Source: DASYYE01 sp035946955 (GTDB taxonomy: Bacteria > Actinomycetota > Actinomycetes > Streptosporangiales > Streptosporangiaceae). From it: a DNA stretch of 22,240 nt. Positions 22,133 to 22,240 of the stretch are shown piece by piece. The translations under genes and the position numbers were made by a program. The DNA is taken from the NCBI GenBank assembly GCA_035946955.1, contig DASYYE010000275.1, positions 1 through 22,240 on the forward strand, in the 5' to 3' direction. A model generated the notes under the pieces. The model made no database searches and was not told the origin of the DNA. It worked only from the letters and a program-made list of their open reading frames with translations. The first letter of the stretch is position 1. The number at the start of each line of letters is the position of its first letter.

Positions 22133-22240
22133 TTACTCCCGTTCCATCCCCGGCCCCCCGCCGTCACCGGTCTCCGGCGCCAGCAGGCGGCGCAACATCC
22201 GGGCATCGTGGCCCGACAGCCCCGACACGAACCTGCTGAG
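22133..22240 (-). CDS. C-terminal fragment of a BlaI/MecI/CopY-family transcriptional repressor
   Basis: Only the last 35 codons are in the window, ending with TAA (22135-22133 on the minus strand). The tail reads LSRFVSGLSGHDARMLRRLL and then a Gly/Glu-rich end. This matches the dimerisation-helix end of BlaI/CopY repressors ('...fv..Ls..da..Lr.ll'). Its stop lies seven bases before the start of the M56 peptidase gene, the standard repressor-peptidase operon. The DNA-binding part is outside the window. Confidence 0.75.
   Translation of the reverse strand, partial: LSRFVSGLSGHDARMLRRLLAPETGDGGGPGMERE

Noticed and set aside
21106..22240. A beta-lactam-resistance operon (blaI/blaR1)
   Set aside because: The repressor-peptidase pair is present, but the peptidase lacks a penicillin-binding sensor domain and no beta-lactamase is visible.

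Overview
The window looks like chromosomal DNA of a high-GC actinomycete. The coding regions use G or C almost everywhere in third positions, and several starts are GTG. The gene families fit this group: an F420-type split-barrel protein, DUF4037, DUF1707, a PspC-fused histidine kinase with a LuxR-type regulator, a BlaI/M56 pair and an actinobacterial rhomboid-like protein. The genus cannot be named from sequence alone. I found no tRNA, rRNA, CRISPR array, phage gene or intact transposase.

Layout. 1-1748: the tail of a medium-chain dehydrogenase, a split-barrel (PPOX-type) protein and a DUF4037 protein whose last residues run into an AT-rich patch. 1749-6547: a probable exopolysaccharide operon with a structured leader, a possible coupled small ORF, an HlyD-like membrane adaptor, a lipoprotein and a processive family 2 glycosyltransferase, closed by a nested hairpin. 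6604-8214 (minus strand): a small beta-carbonic anhydrase, then a pspC and DUF1707 pair. 8346-10396 (plus strand): a histidine kinase with its own N-terminal PspC domain and its response regulator, divergent from pspC across a perfect palindrome.

10559-17355 is the most distinctive part. Two paralogous secreted proteins each align along their length with family GH59 (animal galactocerebrosidase, GALC) and carry an extra C-terminal ricin-B/CBM13 module. Between them lies a secreted protein of unknown function that is probably a beta-propeller. The two GH59 genes share a conserved promoter and leader, and the second also has a 14-bp LacI-type palindrome next to its -35 box. I infer an inducible extracellular system that attacks a beta-galactosyl polymer or glycolipid.

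17509-22240: recQ (probably leaderless), an SCO1/SenC copper-thioredoxin protein (minus), a rhomboid-like membrane protein (plus), and an M56 metallopeptidase with the tail of a BlaI/CopY repressor (minus).

Between genes there are two families of non-coding repeats. One is a purine-rich element of about 120 bp present twice (7159-7281 minus, 17359-17476 plus). The other is a pair of convergent-gene hairpins that share CCATGATC/GATCATGG arms (6555-6609, 19363-19426). Several proteins also contain young in-frame tandem repeats. Rare TTA codons occur near the starts of the glycosyltransferase, the second GH59 and the rhomboid-like genes.
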